Positions 6,315-8,465 of a stretch of 8,465 nt of DNA are shown here, piece after piece. Numbering within the stretch: position 1 is the first letter of the stretch; the number at the start of each line of letters is the position of its first letter. The position numbers and the translations under genes are program-made. The stretch lies in contig RDYO01000100.1 of NCBI GenBank assembly GCA_004293385.1, positions 1-8,465 of the forward strand. Direction: 5' to 3'. The stretch comes from Verrucomicrobiota bacterium (GTDB lineage: Bacteria; Verrucomicrobiota; Verrucomicrobiia; Opitutales; UBA953). The notes under the pieces were generated by a model. It was not told the origin of the DNA. It saw nothing but the letters and a program-made list of their open reading frames with translations, and did not search any database.

Positions 6315-8465
6315 TCAGCGGCGGACGGTCCAGCCGGCGCCCTTCTCGAGCGTGGCGATGACGACGCCGAGGGCTTGGTTGGTCTCCTCGTCGGTGAGCG
6401 TGCGGGCCGCGTGGCGCCAGCGGATCTCGAAGGCGAGGCTGCGGTGGCCTTCGGGCAGGCCCGGGCCGGTGAAGACGTCGAAGCAGTTGACCGATTCCAG
6501 CGCGAACTCCTTGCCGGCGGCCTTGGACGCGCCTTGGCGGACGCGGCTTTCGACCTCGGCGGCGGCGACGTCGACCGGGACGATGACCGCGACGTCCTTC
6601 GTGACGGGCGGGAAGGACGAGAACGCTTCGAAGCGCGGGATCTTGCGGGCTTCGGCGAAGGCCGAGCGAGGGAAGCAGACTTCGCCGGCGATGACGGAAC
6701 TCTTCAGGCCGAGGGAACGCGTCCAGCGGAGGTCGAGGACGCCGCAGGCGCCTTCGGCGGCGCGGCCGCGGTCGACGAGGGCGGCGGCGTGATCGGCCTG
6801 CCAGAGACCACCGGTGGCGGCGGCGAACGAAAGACGGACGGAGGCGACGCCGGCGAGCGCGGCGGCGTCCTGGAGGAGACGCTTGGCGCGGAGGGCGTCG
6901 AAGCCTTCGCGGGACTTCCAGGAACGCGTCACCGGTTCGGCGACGATCGCGAAGGCGACCGAGAGGAATTCGCGCACCGTGCCGTCGGCCTGCGGACGGA
7001 AGACCGTGCCGACTTCGAAGAGGCCGCGCGGATCGGCGTGGACCGAGAGATTCAGCGCGAGGGCGCCGGCGAGGCCCGGGACGAGCGATGCGCGGAGGTG
7101 CGTCTGCTCGGCGGTCAGCGGGTTATCCATCGCGACGAGGGCGGCCTTGTCGGCGCCGAGCGTGCGTTCGAGTTCCGCGGCATCGCGGAGCGAGTAGTGG
7201 CAGCACTCCGTGAAACCGGCGCCGACGAGGCGGGCGGAGACTTCGCGGGTGAAGACGGACGTCAGCGCATCCTCGTCGCCCGGCAGCGGAGCGATCGGAC
7301 GGCCGGCCGGCACCTTGTCGGTGCCATGGATGCGGATGAACTCTTCGACCAGGTCGATCGGACGGGTCACGTCGGAGCGGAACGAAGGCACCAGTACCGA
7401 GAAACCGGCAGCGACAGGTTTCACCGTGAAACCGAGGCGGGCGAAGGCCGCGTTGACGTCGGCGTCGGCGACCGGCGTGCCGAGCTTAGCGGCGACGTAG
7501 CCGGCGGGGAGCTCGATCGTGACGTCAGCGCGCGGAGGCTGGCCGACCACGACCGCGGGGCCGACCACTTGGGCGCCGGCGAGTTCGATGAGCAGGTCCG
7601 TAGCGAGGCGCGAAGCGAGTTCGACGCCGGCCGGATCCACGTCACGGGCGAAACGATGGGAAGAATCGGTCGAGACGCCGATGCGGCGAGCGACGCGGCG
7701 GATTTCGCCGGGGCGGAACCAAGCGGCTTCCAGAAGGACGTCGGTCGTGGACTCGGTCACGCCGGAATCGACGCCACCCATCACGCCGGCCACGACGAGC
7801 GGACGCTGGGCGTCGGCGATGACGCAGACACCGGTCTCGAGCTTCACCTTCTTGCCGTCGAGGAGGACGATCTCTTCGCCCTCGCGGGCCGGACGGGCTT
7901 CGATGCCTTCGGAAACTTTCTTCGCGTCGAACGCGTGGAGCGGCTGGCCGAGTTCGAGCAGCACCCAGTTCGTGATATCGACCACGTTGTTGATCGGACG
8001 GAGGCCGGCGGCCTCGAGGTCGCGGCGGAGCCATTCCGGGCTCGGACCGACCTTCACGTTCTTCAGCGTGCGGAGCGTGTAGTAAGGGCAGAACTCGGAG
8101 GACGAGCGGACGAACTTCACCGCGTCGGCGGCGGAGGGCGCGGCGGCGAGGCCGGCGGCCGTCTTCACCGTGAGCGGCTTGAGCGTGAGCCCCAGAGCGG
8201 CGGCGAGATCGCGAGCGACGCCGCGGATACCGAGGCAATCACCGCGATTCGGGGTCACCGAGATTTCGAGCACCGTGTCCGGGGCGCCGAAAAGGGAGTT
8301 GAGCGGCGTCCCGACGGCGGGCTGGCGCGGCGTCAGGATGAGGAGACCGTCCTCGCCCTTGCCGAGGCCGAGTTCTTCGGAGGAGCACATCATGCCCGCC
8401 GAATCGACGTCGCGGAGCTTCGAGACCTTGATCTCGAAACCACCCGGCATCACCGTGCCCGGGAG
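6315..8465 (-). CDS. pheT: Phenylalanine--tRNA ligase beta subunit (5' end outside window)
   Basis: PheT pairs with PheS as an alpha2-beta2 synthetase; the beta subunit binds tRNA-Phe and edits Tyr-tRNA(Phe). The frame stays open to the window edge, and comparison with E. coli PheT suggests about 90-95 residues are missing, including most of the N-terminal tRNA-binding domain. The GTG at 8453 is internal, not the start. Counting from that GTG codon: end of the tRNA-binding fold (1-40), B3/B4 editing domain (about 110-285) with NNVVDITNWVLLELGQPLHAFD (split here as residues 155-176), B5 domain with DLVEEFIRIHG (367-377), the synthetase-like core (about 400-600), and the FDX-ACB anticodon-binding domain from about 607 to the end. 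Editing-site equivalents of E. coli His261, Glu334 and Thr354 are His173, Glu242 and Thr262; the Ala356 position is Ser264. The stop is TGA at 6317-6315, 5 nt before gatC. Confidence 0.97.
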   Translation of the reverse strand, partial: LPGTVMPGGFEIKVSKLRDVDSAGMMCSSEELGLGKGEDGLLILTPRQPAVGTPLNSLFGAPDTVLEISVTPNRGDCLGIRGVARDLAAALGLTLKPLTVKTAAGLAAAPSAADAVKFVRSSSEFCPYYTLRTLKNVKVGPSPEWLRRDLEAAGLRPINNVVDITNWVLLELGQPLHAFDAKKVSEGIEARPAREGEEIVLLDGKKVKLETGVCVIADAQRPLVVAGVMGGVDSGVTESTTDVLLEAAWFRPGEIRRVARRIGVSTDSSHRFARDVDPAGVELASRLATDLLIELAGAQVVGPAVVVGQPPRADVTIELPAGYVAAKLGTPVADADVNAAFARLGFTVKPVAAGFSVLVPSFRSDVTRPIDLVEEFIRIHGTDKVPAGRPIAPLPGDEDALTSVFTREVSARLVGAGFTECCHYSLRDAAELERTLGADKAALVAMDNPLTAEQTHLRASLVPGLAGALALNLSVHADPRGLFEVGTVFRPQADGTVREFLSVAFAIVAEPVTRSWKSREGFDALRAKRLLQDAAALAGVASVRLSFAAATGGLWQADHAAALVDRGRAAEGACGVLDLRWTRSLGLKSSVIAGEVCFPRSAFAEARKIPRFEAFSSFPPVTKDVAVIVPVDVAAAEVESRVRQGASKAAGKEFALESVNCFDVFTGPGLPEGHRSLAFEIRWRHAARTLTDEETNQALGVVIATLEKGAGWTVRR

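Noticed and set aside
4570..6792. A 740-residue open frame on the plus strand, antisense to gatA, gatC and part of pheT
   Set aside because: Its translation is dominated by Arg, Gly, Glu and Asp with no recognisable domain, as expected for the complement of GC3-rich codons. The opposite strand carries three clear conserved proteins over the same span.
8448..8453. GTG/ATG at the right edge as the start of pheT
   Set aside because: The frame continues upstream (Leu-Pro-Gly-Thr) to the window edge and the protein would lack most of the N-terminal tRNA-binding domain, so the true start is outside.

Overview
The window is a compact block of housekeeping genes from a GC-rich bacterium (about two thirds GC by eye, third codon positions almost all G or C). 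All six real genes lie on the minus strand and read from right to left: pheT (5' end outside the window), gatC, gatA, gatB, a small membrane protein gene resembling the Mpv17/PMP22 family, and priA. Coding density is close to 100%. The only non-coding pieces are 5 nt (pheT/gatC), 3 nt (gatC/gatA), 66 nt before priA and 32 nt at the left edge. No tRNA, rRNA, CRISPR array, insertion sequence or sign of recent transfer was seen.

Region by region: 6315-8465 encodes the beta subunit of phenylalanyl-tRNA synthetase, lacking about the first 90-95 residues. Positions 3056-6309 encode the three subunits of the tRNA-dependent amidotransferase GatCAB, in the usual C-A-B order. Positions 2358-3059 encode a six-helix membrane protein whose start overlaps the gatB stop by 4 nt. 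Positions 33-2291 encode the replication-restart helicase PriA, starting at GTG.

How the genes work together: PheT, with a PheS encoded elsewhere, charges tRNA-Phe. GatCAB corrects misacylated Glu-tRNA(Gln) and/or Asp-tRNA(Asn), so the organism probably lacks GlnRS and/or AsnRS; that is inferred from the family and is not visible here. The spacing (5 nt, 3 nt, and two 4-nt ATGA overlaps) suggests one transcript from pheT to the membrane protein gene with coupled translation. PriA may be on the same transcript after a 66-nt gap that contains a small UUCG-capped hairpin.

The organism cannot be identified firmly. High GC, GatCAB dependence and the apparent lack of Shine-Dalgarno sequences at internal starts would fit a verrucomicrobial (PVC-type) bacterium, but this is a weak inference. 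Most of the window is ordinary core genome. The one unexpected item is the Mpv17-like membrane protein, a family known mainly from mitochondria and peroxisomes, translationally coupled to gatB.
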